Shown piece by piece: positions 17,701 through 24,999 of a stretch of DNA of 64,000 nt; position 1 is the first letter of the stretch, and the number at the start of each line of letters is the position of its first letter. The DNA comes from Bacteroidaceae bacterium (lineage in GTDB: Bacteria > Bacteroidota > Bacteroidia > Bacteroidales > Bacteroidaceae), in the NCBI GenBank assembly GCA_016291905.1, contig JAEEZS010000009.1, positions 124,001 through 188,000 of the forward strand, written 5' to 3'. The notes under the pieces are model-generated. The model saw only the letters and a list, made by a program, of their open reading frames with translations, was not told the DNA's origin and did no database searches. The position numbers and the translations under genes are program-made.

Positions 17701-19283
17701 CAAATGACAGCATTTCCCTCAGTGGCATCGCCATCAAGCGACTCCTCGCAGAGGTCACCATCCCAATAAATCCGGAAGTTCTGTGTAATGCCTCCCTTGT
17801 CGGTACTAACAATGGCGTCAGAAGCAAGGCTGATGATACCCGCCGAATGTCCGCTGACGCCCTGCGAACCGAGCCACTGATTGGAGAAGTTGCCAGCCAT
17901 GGCACGGCCATCGTCGCGTGTGCTCACCTCTCTGAAATAGATTTTGGAGGTGGTGGCATCGCGGTAGTTATTGTTGGGACTAGTCTCGTTGCAGGCAAAA
18001 ATCTCCTGTCCATGGCGATAAGGGTCGAGGTCGGAACAGTGGATGGCATCGCCGTGGCCAAGACCGGTGGTGGAGAGACCCTTACCATTATCGTCTATGA
18101 CCATGCTGCCATAAACAATTTCATCACGTCCATCCCAATCCACATCTGCCACCATGTAATTGTGGTTGCCTTGTCCATACCAGCTGCCATCAAGTCCATC
18201 GCTCTTCCACTCCCAACGTTTAATTAGTTTGTGGGTCTCAGGATTGACATCGAATGCTGCGAAATGGTGCTTGGTGTAGATACCGCGAGCCAAGAAAATG
18301 CTGGCGTGGCGCCCGTCAAAGAAGGGCGCGCCGAAAAAGTATTTCGATGAACGGTGCCCATAGCCATCACCCCAGTCAGAGGCATTGCCGCGAGGCAAAG
18401 GGAAATCGACATAGGGACGGCTGTCGCTAGTGCCGATGGGATAGGGTTTTCCTGTAGCGCCTTCCAAATAAATAAGATATTCGGCACCCTCGTGCGTATA
18501 GGCCATGTTGCCGTCATCATGGTTGACGGAGCCTCGACTGTTGTAGGTGGCACTACCAATGAGTTGCTGCTTCATCTCGTCGCCATCACGATAATGGATA
18601 ATCATGTTATCGGCTCCACGCAGCAAAACCTCTGCTTTGCCGTCACCGTCCCAATCATAGGCCACGACGTTGATTTCCACACTGCTGCCGCTGACCATAT
18701 TGGGGCCGGCGTCGATGTACCAGAGACGAGTGCCATCGAGACGGTAAGCCTCAAGCATGGTGTAGTTCGTACCATTGACGGGATAGCCCTTGTCGGCATC
18801 GGTTTGGTTGATGCGCTTGAGTAAGAGCTCACTAACGCCATCGCCATCGAGGTCGCCCAACGAGACATCGTTGGCCGCATATTCCGACGTAACATCTGCA
18901 CCGTTTCGGCTCAGCACAGGCTGCAGAGGGATTTCAAGGTATTGTCGTGCCCAAGGAGTAACAGCAGCACAGGGTGTCTGCTCCACGCCACGAACAACAG
19001 CGCAGACTGTATATTGGCTACTCGTAGTTCCAGAAGCGTCCACATAGTTGCTGACCGACAGAGGGTCGGCATTCAACTTCACCCCATCACGATATAAGTT
19101 ATATTTCGTGTCGTAGTACTCCTCGCCAAAGATACGCCATGACGTGAAAACGCCCGAGGAAGTTTTCACAGCCACCAGCCCACGGTCAAGCTTGTCCGTC
19201 ACGCGCTGAGCCTGTGCTGAAAATACAATCAGCACTTGGCAACACAAAGCCACTAGCAACGTTTTCCAGAAATCAAGACGCAT
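14700..19283 (-). CDS. Rhamnogalacturonan lyase (PL11) fused to autotransporter-type repeats and a T9SS-like C-terminus
   Basis: 1527 residues, more than twice the usual PL11 length of about 600. A signal peptide (to about residue 25) precedes an eight-bladed-propeller PL11 lyase (about 26-640), shown by RVTDKLDRGLVAVKT, repeated calcium-type loops such as GDLDGDGVSELLL, DWDGDGKAEVLL and DVDWDGRDEIVYG, and LGHGDAIH and GDILGDWREELVLR. From about 650 to 1490 come autotransporter-associated beta-strand repeats (LVKQGDGSLYLNTGEHSHSG, LIKRGAGTLTVSGENSYTGG, EKVGSGTMTLTGQG). The last ~35 residues (DLNGRQI, GIYIVRLYFSDGTVKVKK) resemble a type IX secretion sorting domain. It lies five bases after the MerR gene and ends an M23-MerR-PL11 operon. 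Cleavage of rhamnogalacturonan I is inferred from the family. Confidence 0.88.
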   Translation of the reverse strand: MRLDFWKTLLVALCCQVLIVFSAQAQRVTDKLDRGLVAVKTSSGVFTSWRIFGEEYYDTKYNLYRDGVKLNADPLSVSNYVDASGTTSSQYTVCAVVRGVEQTPCAAVTPWARQYLEIPLQPVLSRNGADVTSEYAANDVSLGDLDGDGVSELLLKRINQTDADKGYPVNGTNYTMLEAYRLDGTRLWYIDAGPNMVSGSSVEINVVAYDWDGDGKAEVLLRGADNMIIHYRDGDEMKQQLIGSATYNSRGSVNHDDGNMAYTHEGAEYLIYLEGATGKPYPIGTSDSRPYVDFPLPRGNASDWGDGYGHRSSKYFFGAPFFDGRHASIFLARGIYTKHHFAAFDVNPETHKLIKRWEWKSDGLDGSWYGQGNHNYMVADVDWDGRDEIVYGSMVIDDNGKGLSTTGLGHGDAIHCSDLDPYRHGQEIFACNETSPNNNYRDATTSKIYFREVSTRDDGRAMAGNFSNQWLGSQGVSGHSAGIISLASDAIVSTDKGGITQNFRIYWDGDLCEESLDGDATEGNAVIWKHGRGSIFSTSGTKLCNWTKNTPSAQGDILGDWREELVLRTTDNKALRIYTTTDYTPWRNYTLWHDHQYRQAMVWQMCGYNQPPHASYFLGQLEGMTVAPPPLTMTGRTEIPDGGTIGKEYNGQHVILCTMGDMKASIVEGAQPATVTVNAPTWVQGNNDNNKINREAYSHVLDGHLSGSTRLVKQGDGSLYLNTGEHSHSGNTDIWAGTVNFVGSLPNSRVWVNRFSTLIGEIDFGRSVTMEYGSTLIPENDLIKCICPASMTMDSLTLAFGARIRFRLFSLSQESDSFAVAKVLTLRTTNNSTAPQYTTPVFEFVSLGDYENIDPSKLAPGRYPLIRVPQIVGDISSIKLEGLSGANAKLSYADGLLSLVVSGVRDAATVEWTGAEGSTWDFAQTANFILDDGTSDVFVAGDNVRFTDAAQNYNVNLKGEIIADTVLFDNTQSYILGGSGNLAGSSKLIKRGAGTLTVSGENSYTGGTRISGGIVRVSKLSNQYSETGNLGGMTTNANSFIIEDGATLQTTAAIEMGSPIKVQGEAGGVINNSADFVMDKVFTGTLLTKRGNGWLKLKTNSTALSKLVVAAGTVEASCTSPAAAVELQGGTLNFTGDSSTPIIVPAGKSATLNCYADRGTYGNRLTGGGTITVYYPLVKGNDWYATRAAFNGDWSAFEGTLKPTGVSADGRFCFNNAKGMPKGTMNIASGIEVQSTGRTFKIGAVTGTGRLGGSCSLSSSSSGANAWQVGTLDTDFEFGGSITGNGTRFEKVGSGTMTLTGQGSDNTGTNTISEGTLCLNNSKATKPMTGSGQLTVKSGAALTGAGRLGGTVIVNNGGLLRPGVKENSMSGTLDFGGQNVTVSQGATLQFYLSSQSLYTKLTNIGQFILNGRLVVKVREGISGLAVGKEFQLWTATQTDANIEELCLDPLPDSLYWDITDLSASGILRITDDPELAVRTPRDVPSVIRTEYFDLNGRQISIPSHGIYIVRLYFSDGTVKVKKERIKP

Positions 19284-19288
19284 AGTTT

Positions 19289-19615
19289 TTATTTCATTTC
19301 GTCCAGCATGGCCTTCAGTTCATCTCGGACGTACTTCAGCCGTTCGACAATCTCCGACGTTTCCACCACCACGCTCTTGGAACTTTTAAGTCGTTCTTTG
19401 GCACCACTGATCGTCAATCCCTTGTCTTTCACCAGATGGCTTATCAGCTTCAGCAGTTCAATATCGCTTTTCGTGTATTGTCTGACACCGCTTGGAGTTT
19501 TTCTTGGGTTCAATTCATCAAATTGTTTTTCCCAGTACCGCAACGTCGATTCAGGCACACCCACAATTGCAGCCGTCTCCTTAATGGAGTAGTAAAGTTT
19601 CAGGTCCTTTTCCAT
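19289..19615 (-). CDS. MerR-family transcriptional regulator
   Basis: A 108-residue DNA-binding protein. The winged helix-turn-helix comes first (YYSIKETAAIVGVPESTLRYW, ending at the family's RYWE), then a short helical region with no cysteine or effector domain, as in the small MerR-like proteins of Bacteroidetes. The frame is open further upstream, but the ATG at 19613-19615 is one base after the stop of the M23 peptidase gene. The adjacency alaS / M23 / MerR is, as I recall, common in Bacteroidales, so the MerR gene probably does not specifically serve PL11, although the PL11 gene follows it by only five bases. Confidence 0.88.
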   Translation of the reverse strand: MEKDLKLYYSIKETAAIVGVPESTLRYWEKQFDELNPRKTPSGVRQYTKSDIELLKLISHLVKDKGLTISGAKERLKSSKSVVVETSEIVERLKYVRDELKAMLDEMK

Positions 19616-19616
19616 A

Positions 19617-20528
19617 TCAATCCAACATTCTTCCATGGTTTTCAGCCAAACGAACAATCTCCTCATAGTGCTCGGCATCAAGATCCATAAAGTAGAAATT
19701 CACGGGATTGACCTTCTGCCCACGCTGCACCACTTCGTAGTGGACGTGAGGTCCTGTGCTTTTACCCGTGCAGCCAGAAAGGGCTATCAGTTCCCCCCGC
19801 TTCACCTTCTGACCCACACGACTGCGGTAACTGCTCAGATGGCAGTAACGGGTACGATAACCGTAACCATGGTCAATCTCCACTGTCATACCATACCCTT
19901 GCTCCCAATCCGTGCTGACCACCGTGCCGTCGGCTGTGGCAAAGACGGGCGTGCCTGTGTCACAAGTAAAGTCCATGCCATAGTGGAAGCGAATGGTGCC
20001 ATAGACGGGGTCGATGCGCGAGCCGTAGCCCGATGCCGTGTGTTTGAGGTCATTGTTGGAAATCGGCTGGATAGCAGGCAGATGGTCTAACATATCCTCG
20101 TGATTCTTAAAGAAATTCACCACTTGATTAAACGATTCCGACTGAATATAGAGCCGCTTCGTCAGAATATCCATCTTCTGCGTCACGTTCACCACCAGCC
20201 CGGCATCGTCCAGCGATTCCAGCGCCTCGTAACGGTTGGTCCCGCTGTACCCTGCGCTGCGCACTTTGTCCGACACAGGGTCAGCCATGAGCAGCACACG
20301 ATAAAGGTTGTCGTCGCGCTGCTGGATGTCGCTCATCACATCCATTGCCTCGTCCATCCGGCGTGACAGAATGGTGTATTGCGTCAGCAATGCAGCATTC
20401 TCCTGCTGCAAATGGCGGATGGTACGTGAGGAGCCAAACAGTAGATGCGAAGCTACTGCTGCAAGCGCCATCAACAACACCGTCCACAACACGCGTCGGA
20501 CAGTCAGTTTATGTTTGTTTTCACTCAT
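19617..20528 (-). CDS. M23-family (LytM-like) peptidoglycan endopeptidase
   Basis: 303 residues, predicted periplasmic and anchored to the inner membrane. One N-terminal transmembrane segment (about residues 11-32), a coiled-coil region (about 36-75), a middle region, then the LytM zinc peptidase domain (about 165-285) with [14 protein letters not shown] (metal His and Asp) and GPHVHYEV (the HxH motif). It would cut peptide cross-links of the cell wall. It is divergent from alaS; on its side it leads the minus-strand operon with MerR and PL11. Its transcript probably starts close to a 30-base stem-loop (20547-20576). Confidence 0.92.
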   Translation of the reverse strand: MSENKHKLTVRRVLWTVLLMALAAVASHLLFGSSRTIRHLQQENAALLTQYTILSRRMDEAMDVMSDIQQRDDNLYRVLLMADPVSDKVRSAGYSGTNRYEALESLDDAGLVVNVTQKMDILTKRLYIQSESFNQVVNFFKNHEDMLDHLPAIQPISNNDLKHTASGYGSRIDPVYGTIRFHYGMDFTCDTGTPVFATADGTVVSTDWEQGYGMTVEIDHGYGYRTRYCHLSSYRSRVGQKVKRGELIALSGCTGKSTGPHVHYEVVQRGQKVNPVNFYFMDLDAEHYEEIVRLAENHGRMLD

Positions 20529-20546
20529 TGTTCACTATTTTTATGG

Positions 20547-20576
20547 GCATGATTACCGATTTTTCGGTAAACATGC
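20547..20576. promoter_or_regulatory. 30-base dyad between M23 peptidase gene and alaS
   Basis: GCATG-a-TTACCGA-tttt-TCGGTAA-a-CATGC: 12 base pairs with one mismatch and a four-base loop. Given the minus-strand -7 box at 20579-20586, the M23 mRNA would begin near 20573, so this would fold at its 5' end; it could instead be an operator for both genes. Confidence 0.6.
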
Positions 20577-20578
20577 GA

Positions 20579-20610
20579 CAAAATTACGGAAACCTCACTA
20601 TCTTTGCAAA
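20579..20610 (-). promoter_or_regulatory. Promoter of M23-MerR-PL11 operon
   Basis: On the minus strand: TTTG (20607-20610), 20 bases, TAATTTTG (20579-20586). The palindromic TTTGCAAA at 20603-20610 serves this -33 and the alaS -7 box on the other strand. Confidence 0.6.
20599..20606 (+). promoter_or_regulatory. -7 box of alaS
   Basis: TATCTTTG, matching the TAnnTTTG consensus, 34 bases before the alaS ATG. A matching -33 TTTG is not clear; the spot is next to the dyad at 20547-20576. Confidence 0.6.
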
Positions 20611-20640
20611 CTTTTTCAGTATATTTTGCATTATACACTC

Positions 20641-23316
20641 ATGACAGCTAACGAAATTCGTGAATCATTTAAGTCCTTCTTTGCATCGAAAGGACATCAG
20701 ATTGTGCCTTCGGCACCCATGGTTATCAAGGACGACCCCACGCTCATGTTCACCAATGCGGGCATGAATCAGTTCAAGGACATCATTCTCGGCAATACCG
20801 TACCGCAGTACCGTCGTGTAGCCGATTCTCAAAAGTGTCTCCGCGCCAGCGGCAAGCATAACGACCTGGAAGAGGTCGGCCACGACACCTATCATCATAC
20901 TATGTTTGAAATGCTCGGCAACTGGTCGTTTGGCGACTATTTCAAGAAGGAGGCCATCGACTGGGCATGGGAATACCTCGTCGATGTGCTTCACCTCAAC
21001 CCTGCTGACCTCTACGCCACTGTTTTCGAAGGCAGCCCCTCCGAAGGTATTGAACGCGACAACGAAGCAGCCTCCTTCTGGGAGCGCCACCTGCCGAAGG
21101 ATCACATCCTCAACGGCAACAAGCACGATAATTTCTGGCAGATGGGCGACACTGGTCCCTGCGGTCCATGCTCCGAAATCCACATGGACAGCCGTTCTGC
21201 TGCCGAGAAGGCTGCCGTCCCTGGCGCCTCGCTCGTTAACAAGGATCATCCGCAAGTCATTGAAATCTGGAATATCGTCTTCATGCAGTACGATCGTAAG
21301 GCCGACGGCACCCTCGCTCCCCTACCCGCCAAGGTCATTGACACGGGCATGGGCTTCGAGCGCCTTGTCCGCACCCTTCAGGGCAAGACCAGCAACTACG
21401 ACACCGATGTCTTCCAGCCGCTCATCCATACCATTGAGCAGCTTTCAGGAATGAAGTACACGCTGGAAAATCCGGCACAGCCAACGATTCCTGAAGACCA
21501 GGAAAAGACCAACATCGCCATGCGCGTTGTGGCTGACCACGTCCGCACCATCGCTTTCTCTGTGGCTGATGGTCAGCTTCCTGGTAATGCCAAGGCAGGC
21601 TATGTCATCCGTCGCATCCTGCGCCGTGCCGTCCGCTACGGCTACACCTTCCTCGGCCAGCGCCAGGCTTTCATGTATCGTCTCATCCCCACCCTTATCG
21701 CCAGCATGGGCGATGCCTATCCTGAGCTAAAAGCCCAGCAGACACTGATTGAGCGCGTTATCCGTGAGGAGGAGGAAGCTTTCCTCCGCACCCTCGATAC
21801 TGGCATCCGTCTCCTCGATCGACTTATCGCTGACGCCCGTCAGAGTGGACGTACTGTCGTTAGCGGTGTGGAAGCCTTCACCCTCTATGACACCTACGGC
21901 TTTCCGCTCGACCTCACCGAGCTTATTCTTCGCGAAAACGGCCTCACGGCTGACATTGACGAGTTCAACGCCGAAATGAGAAAACAAAAAGAACGCGCGC
22001 GTAATGCTGCACATAGCGACCTTGGCGACTGGGTTGTCTTGCGCGAAGGCGAGACAAAGTTTGTAGGCTACGACACGACTGAACACGATTGTCACATCTT
22101 GCGCTACCGTCGCGTCACCCAGAAGAACCGCTCCTATTGGCAGATTGTCCTCGACGTCACTCCCTTCTATGCCGAATCCGGTGGTCAGGTTGGCGACATC
22201 GGCGTCCTCGTTTGCGACGACGGCAACGACCATCCCGTCACCATCAATATTACCGACACCAAGAAGGAGAATGGCCTTACCGTCCACATCACCTCCGACG
22301 ACCTCACTACCCTGCCCCTTGACAGCGACTGGATGGCTTGCGTCGATACCGACAAACGCGCAGCCACAGCAGCCAACCACTCCTGTACCCACCTTCTTGA
22401 CGAAGCCCTGCGCACCGTCCTCGGCTCTCACGTGGAGCAGCGCGGCTCGCTCGTTAACGCTGAAGGCCTCCGCTTCGACTTCAGCCACTTCCAAAAGGTT
22501 ACTCCCGAGGAAATCCGTCAGGTAGAACATCTTGTCAACGCCAAGATCCGTGCCAACGTCCCCCTTACCGACTATCGCGACCTCCCCATTGACCAAGCCC
22601 GCGAACTTGGTGCCATTGCCCTCTTCGGCGAAAAATACGGCGACAAGGTTCGTGTCGTCCAGTTCGGCACCAGCGTTGAGTTCTGTGGTGGTACCCACGT
22701 CAGCGCTACCGGTCAGATAGGAATGATGAAAATCATTTCCGAAAGCAGCGTTGCCGCTGGTGTACGCCGCATCGAGGCAGTCACTGGTGCCCTTGTGGAG
22801 GAAGTGCTTGACCGTTTCCAGGACGAGATTGATTCTCTGCGTCAACTCTTCACGGGTGCGCACGACCTGCGTACCGCTATCACAAAGGTGCTCGACGAGC
22901 ACAGCGCGCTCAAGCGTCAAGTGGAGGAAGCCCAGCACGAGCGTGCTATGGCCCTTGCCGACGAACTGGCACAGAAAGCTACTGTCACTCCGAGCGGAGT
23001 TCGCATCGTCACAGCCCGCTTGCCCTTCGCAGCCGATGTAGTCAAGGATATTGTCTTCCGCCTGCGCAACCAAAACCCCGAAAGCACCCTCGTGGTTGTC
23101 GGTTCAGTTTTCGAAGGCAAGCCCATGCTTACCGTTAGCGCGTCCGACGACCTTGTTCAACAGCAAGGCATCCACGCTGGGCAACTTGTGCGCGAAGCTG
23201 CTAAGCTCATCCAAGGCGGTGGAGGCGGACAACCCCACTTTGCCACAGCCGGAGGCAAGAACCCCGATGCCCTGCCCGCTGCCATTGACAAGGTGGTCGA
23301 ACTGGCAGGGGTTTAA
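20641..23316 (+). CDS. alaS: Alanyl-tRNA synthetase
   Basis: Charges tRNA-Ala and edits mischarged Ser/Gly. The 891-residue product has all domains: class II catalytic core (MTNAG-type [50 protein letters not shown]), tRNA recognition, the editing domain with HSCTHLL and CGGTHV zinc motifs, and the C-terminal oligomerisation/DHHA1 region ending [15 protein letters not shown]. The frame opens far upstream (20308), but the ATG at 20641 is the family N-terminus and follows the -7 box. It is divergent from the M23 gene. Confidence 0.98.
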   Translation: MTANEIRESFKSFFASKGHQIVPSAPMVIKDDPTLMFTNAGMNQFKDIILGNTVPQYRRVADSQKCLRASGKHNDLEEVGHDTYHHTMFEMLGNWSFGDYFKKEAIDWAWEYLVDVLHLNPADLYATVFEGSPSEGIERDNEAASFWERHLPKDHILNGNKHDNFWQMGDTGPCGPCSEIHMDSRSAAEKAAVPGASLVNKDHPQVIEIWNIVFMQYDRKADGTLAPLPAKVIDTGMGFERLVRTLQGKTSNYDTDVFQPLIHTIEQLSGMKYTLENPAQPTIPEDQEKTNIAMRVVADHVRTIAFSVADGQLPGNAKAGYVIRRILRRAVRYGYTFLGQRQAFMYRLIPTLIASMGDAYPELKAQQTLIERVIREEEEAFLRTLDTGIRLLDRLIADARQSGRTVVSGVEAFTLYDTYGFPLDLTELILRENGLTADIDEFNAEMRKQKERARNAAHSDLGDWVVLREGETKFVGYDTTEHDCHILRYRRVTQKNRSYWQIVLDVTPFYAESGGQVGDIGVLVCDDGNDHPVTINITDTKKENGLTVHITSDDLTTLPLDSDWMACVDTDKRAATAANHSCTHLLDEALRTVLGSHVEQRGSLVNAEGLRFDFSHFQKVTPEEIRQVEHLVNAKIRANVPLTDYRDLPIDQARELGAIALFGEKYGDKVRVVQFGTSVEFCGGTHVSATGQIGMMKIISESSVAAGVRRIEAVTGALVEEVLDRFQDEIDSLRQLFTGAHDLRTAITKVLDEHSALKRQVEEAQHERAMALADELAQKATVTPSGVRIVTARLPFAADVVKDIVFRLRNQNPESTLVVVGSVFEGKPMLTVSASDDLVQQQGIHAGQLVREAAKLIQGGGGGQPHFATAGGKNPDALPAAIDKVVELAGV

Positions 23317-23376
23317 GCCCCAAAAGCCCGTTTTGTGTTAAAAACATGTTAAAGAACATATTTTTTCGCCATTTTA

Positions 23377-23408
23377 TTTGGTGGCAATAAAAAATACCCC
23401 TACCTTTG
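23377..23408 (+). promoter_or_regulatory. Promoter of small RNA unit
   Basis: TTTG (23377-23380), 20 bases, TACCTTTG (23401-23408). Start of transcription expected near 23414. Confidence 0.7.
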
Positions 23409-23413
23409 CACCG

Positions 23414-23479
23414 TGTTTTTCATGGTATTAGATTTTTAAAGTTGAAAGATTGGTCGTCGGGATGACGACCTTCTTTTTT
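23414..23479 (+). ncRNA. Candidate ~65-base small RNA or attenuator leader
   Basis: The region runs from the predicted start to a textbook terminator: GGTCGTC (23452-23458), loop GGGAT, GACGACC (23464-23470), then TTCTTTTTT. It contains a five-codon ORF, MVLDF plus stop (23422-23439), just before the hairpin, so it could be a leader-peptide attenuator instead of a free-standing RNA. I have not identified it as a named RNA family. Confidence 0.5.
23452..23479 (+). terminator. Rho-independent terminator of the small RNA
   Basis: A perfect 7-bp GC-rich stem with a five-base loop followed by TTCTTTTTT. Confidence 0.8.
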
Positions 23480-23508
23480 ATGCACACTTTTTTAAGAACA
23501 AAAATACA

Positions 23509-23577
23509 ATGAAAAGATTAGGATTTTTCTTGGAAATGCGCTGCCGCGCGGAAAAACTGGCATACATCATCTGCTGA
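23509..23577 (+). CDS. Candidate 22-residue micro-ORF
   Basis: Reads MKRLGFFLEMRCRAEKLAYI plus IC, then TGA. It lies downstream of the small-RNA terminator. A ten-codon ORF (23480-23512, MHTFLRTKIQ) overlaps its start by ATGA, as in translational coupling. The peptide is basic and partly hydrophobic. Whether it is translated cannot be told from one sequence; the organised upstream context makes it more than a random ORF. Confidence 0.35.
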   Translation: MKRLGFFLEMRCRAEKLAYIIC

Positions 23578-23689
23578 CTGATCCAAACCAAGAAATGCCA
23601 CGCAAAATGGATTGCGTGTTAATGCGAACAAGATCAACAAGACACTTCCCCCTCCTTAAAAAAGCATCGACAATCTGACATAAAAATGA

Positions 23690-23719
23690 TTGCCATGTCG
23701 GAAACATTTTGTATCTTTG
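23690..23719 (+). promoter_or_regulatory. Promoter of unknown lipoprotein gene
   Basis: TTG (23690-23692), 19 bases, TATCTTTG (23712-23719). The leader to the ATG at 23818 would be about 93 bases. Confidence 0.65.
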
Positions 23720-23817
23720 CATCGTCAAAGTGACAATGCAGAGGCTAGGAGAAAATGGGTTCTACTCCCTTCCGAAGCATAAAAGTAAAATAGAACCCTC
23801 ATTTAAATCTCATCAAT

Positions 23818-24792
23818 ATGAAAAAAGCTTTAATATGTACGATGCTTCTTTGTGGTATTGCCATAATCAGCACCAGTTGTGAAAAAGAACCCACCGTCAA
23901 TCCCGAGGTTGAAAATGGAACTATGGCGGTCGGAAATGAAACCGTCAACATCACCACTGCCAACGCAGTCAATTTCAACCAGAAAAATGCCATCGTCCTA
24001 GCCTCAAAGGCAATGACCGCTGCTGATAACAAGGGAATTGCTGTGATTTTCGACGGTAACATCGTCCCTGGCACCTATCAGATGTCCGACTCCAAAGCGG
24101 GTAATCCTCGTGTGGTAGGGCTAAGAAACTTCAATCTGGGCGAACTGCAGTTCGTATTTGATGCTGACAGCATCTTTTTCGGAGATGTTTATTACTGGAC
24201 CAGCGGCGAACTCTCCATCACCGAGAACAAAGGCATTTACACCGTCATTTTGTCACAATGCACCGCGTCAAACGCAAACCATGCCAACATCAGCCTCTCC
24301 GTCAACTTCAATGACGTATTGCAACCCTTCATCATTCACAAAGACAACAAGTTTGTCATTGACGGATTTGCGAGCCCTATCGGCCTTGCCGGCATTACTT
24401 CCATTGGAGGAATGAACAGCATCGGTGAATATGCAGGTGTCCATTCCATGTTGTTCATGTCTGCCAATCACAAGAGGTCATTTATTGTCAGTTTCGTAGG
24501 AAATGAAACCGTCGATGGCGAATACCAGCTGGGTTATTTATTCACCCCATACCTACCGATTCTACCCTGTGTCCACGTCGCAACTGACTTTGATTTCTGG
24601 ACCCTCACACCCCAAACCGGTTATGTCGCCAAGAGTGGCACTTTGAAGATTGTCACCAATGAAGATGGAACAAAGACGGTCACCATGAGAAATCTCAAGT
24701 TGAAGAACGTGGAACACGACAACGAGTTCTTCTTCCCCATTCTCGACGCCGAGCTCACCTATCATGGCATGATGTATGAGATAGGGCAATAA
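23818..24792 (+). CDS. Lipoprotein of unknown function with two related halves
   Basis: 324 residues. The signal peptide MKKALICTMLLCGIAIISTSC ends at lipobox Cys21, followed by EKEP. The two halves look like a duplication: VIFDGNIVPGTYQM ... YWTSGELSITENKGIYTVILSQ in the first and VSFVGNETVDGEYQLG ... TGYVAKSGTLKIVTNEDGTKTVTM in the second. Both suggest beta-sandwich modules with the pattern G(T/E)YQ(M/L) followed by a strand pair. No catalytic motif is visible. It has its own promoter and no operon partner; an envelope-binding role is only a guess. Confidence 0.8.
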   Translation: MKKALICTMLLCGIAIISTSCEKEPTVNPEVENGTMAVGNETVNITTANAVNFNQKNAIVLASKAMTAADNKGIAVIFDGNIVPGTYQMSDSKAGNPRVVGLRNFNLGELQFVFDADSIFFGDVYYWTSGELSITENKGIYTVILSQCTASNANHANISLSVNFNDVLQPFIIHKDNKFVIDGFASPIGLAGITSIGGMNSIGEYAGVHSMLFMSANHKRSFIVSFVGNETVDGEYQLGYLFTPYLPILPCVHVATDFDFWTLTPQTGYVAKSGTLKIVTNEDGTKTVTMRNLKLKNVEHDNEFFFPILDAELTYHGMMYEIGQ

Positions 24793-24859
24793 GGAGAAGG
24801 ATTTGTCATTTTTGCAAAGATATAGCGCTACGTCAACAACGCTTATTTCTGTGCGCGTA

Positions 24860-24985
24860 GAGTTTGATTCTATTTTCTCAGCGTTTGATTCTAAAATGAC
24901 AGCGTTTGATTCTACGCGCGCAGAATCAAACGCTAGCGAAATAGAAGCCGATTCTGTGAAAACAGAAGCTGATTCTACAGAAACA
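24860..24985. repeat. Array B: six 21-base units
   Basis: Six consecutive 21-base units start at 24860, 24881, 24902, 24923, 24944 and 24965. Units 1-3 share GnGTTTGATTCTA; unit 4 is in inverted form; units 5-6 share GAAGCyGATTCT. A perfect 13-bp inverted repeat with an eight-base loop spans 24901-24934. The array lies between the convergent lipoprotein and rlmI genes. The frame stays open, encoding heptapeptides of the form (A/E)-x-D-S. Confidence 0.85.
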
Positions 24986-24999
24986 GAAACCCAAACTAA

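Larger units (their letters stand above)
23317..23817. other. 500-base region with small RNA, micro-ORFs and two promoters
   Basis: No conventional gene. It holds a near-consensus promoter (23377-23408), a short transcript ending in a strong terminator (23452-23479), a 22-codon ORF (23509-23577), and a second promoter (23690-23719) for the downstream lipoprotein. From about 23580 to 23690 I see nothing recognisable. Confidence 0.7.

Noticed and set aside
24817..24824. TATCTTTG-like box on the minus strand after the lipoprotein gene
   Set aside because: No -33 element at 19-20 bases, and it would drive transcription antisense to the lipoprotein gene.
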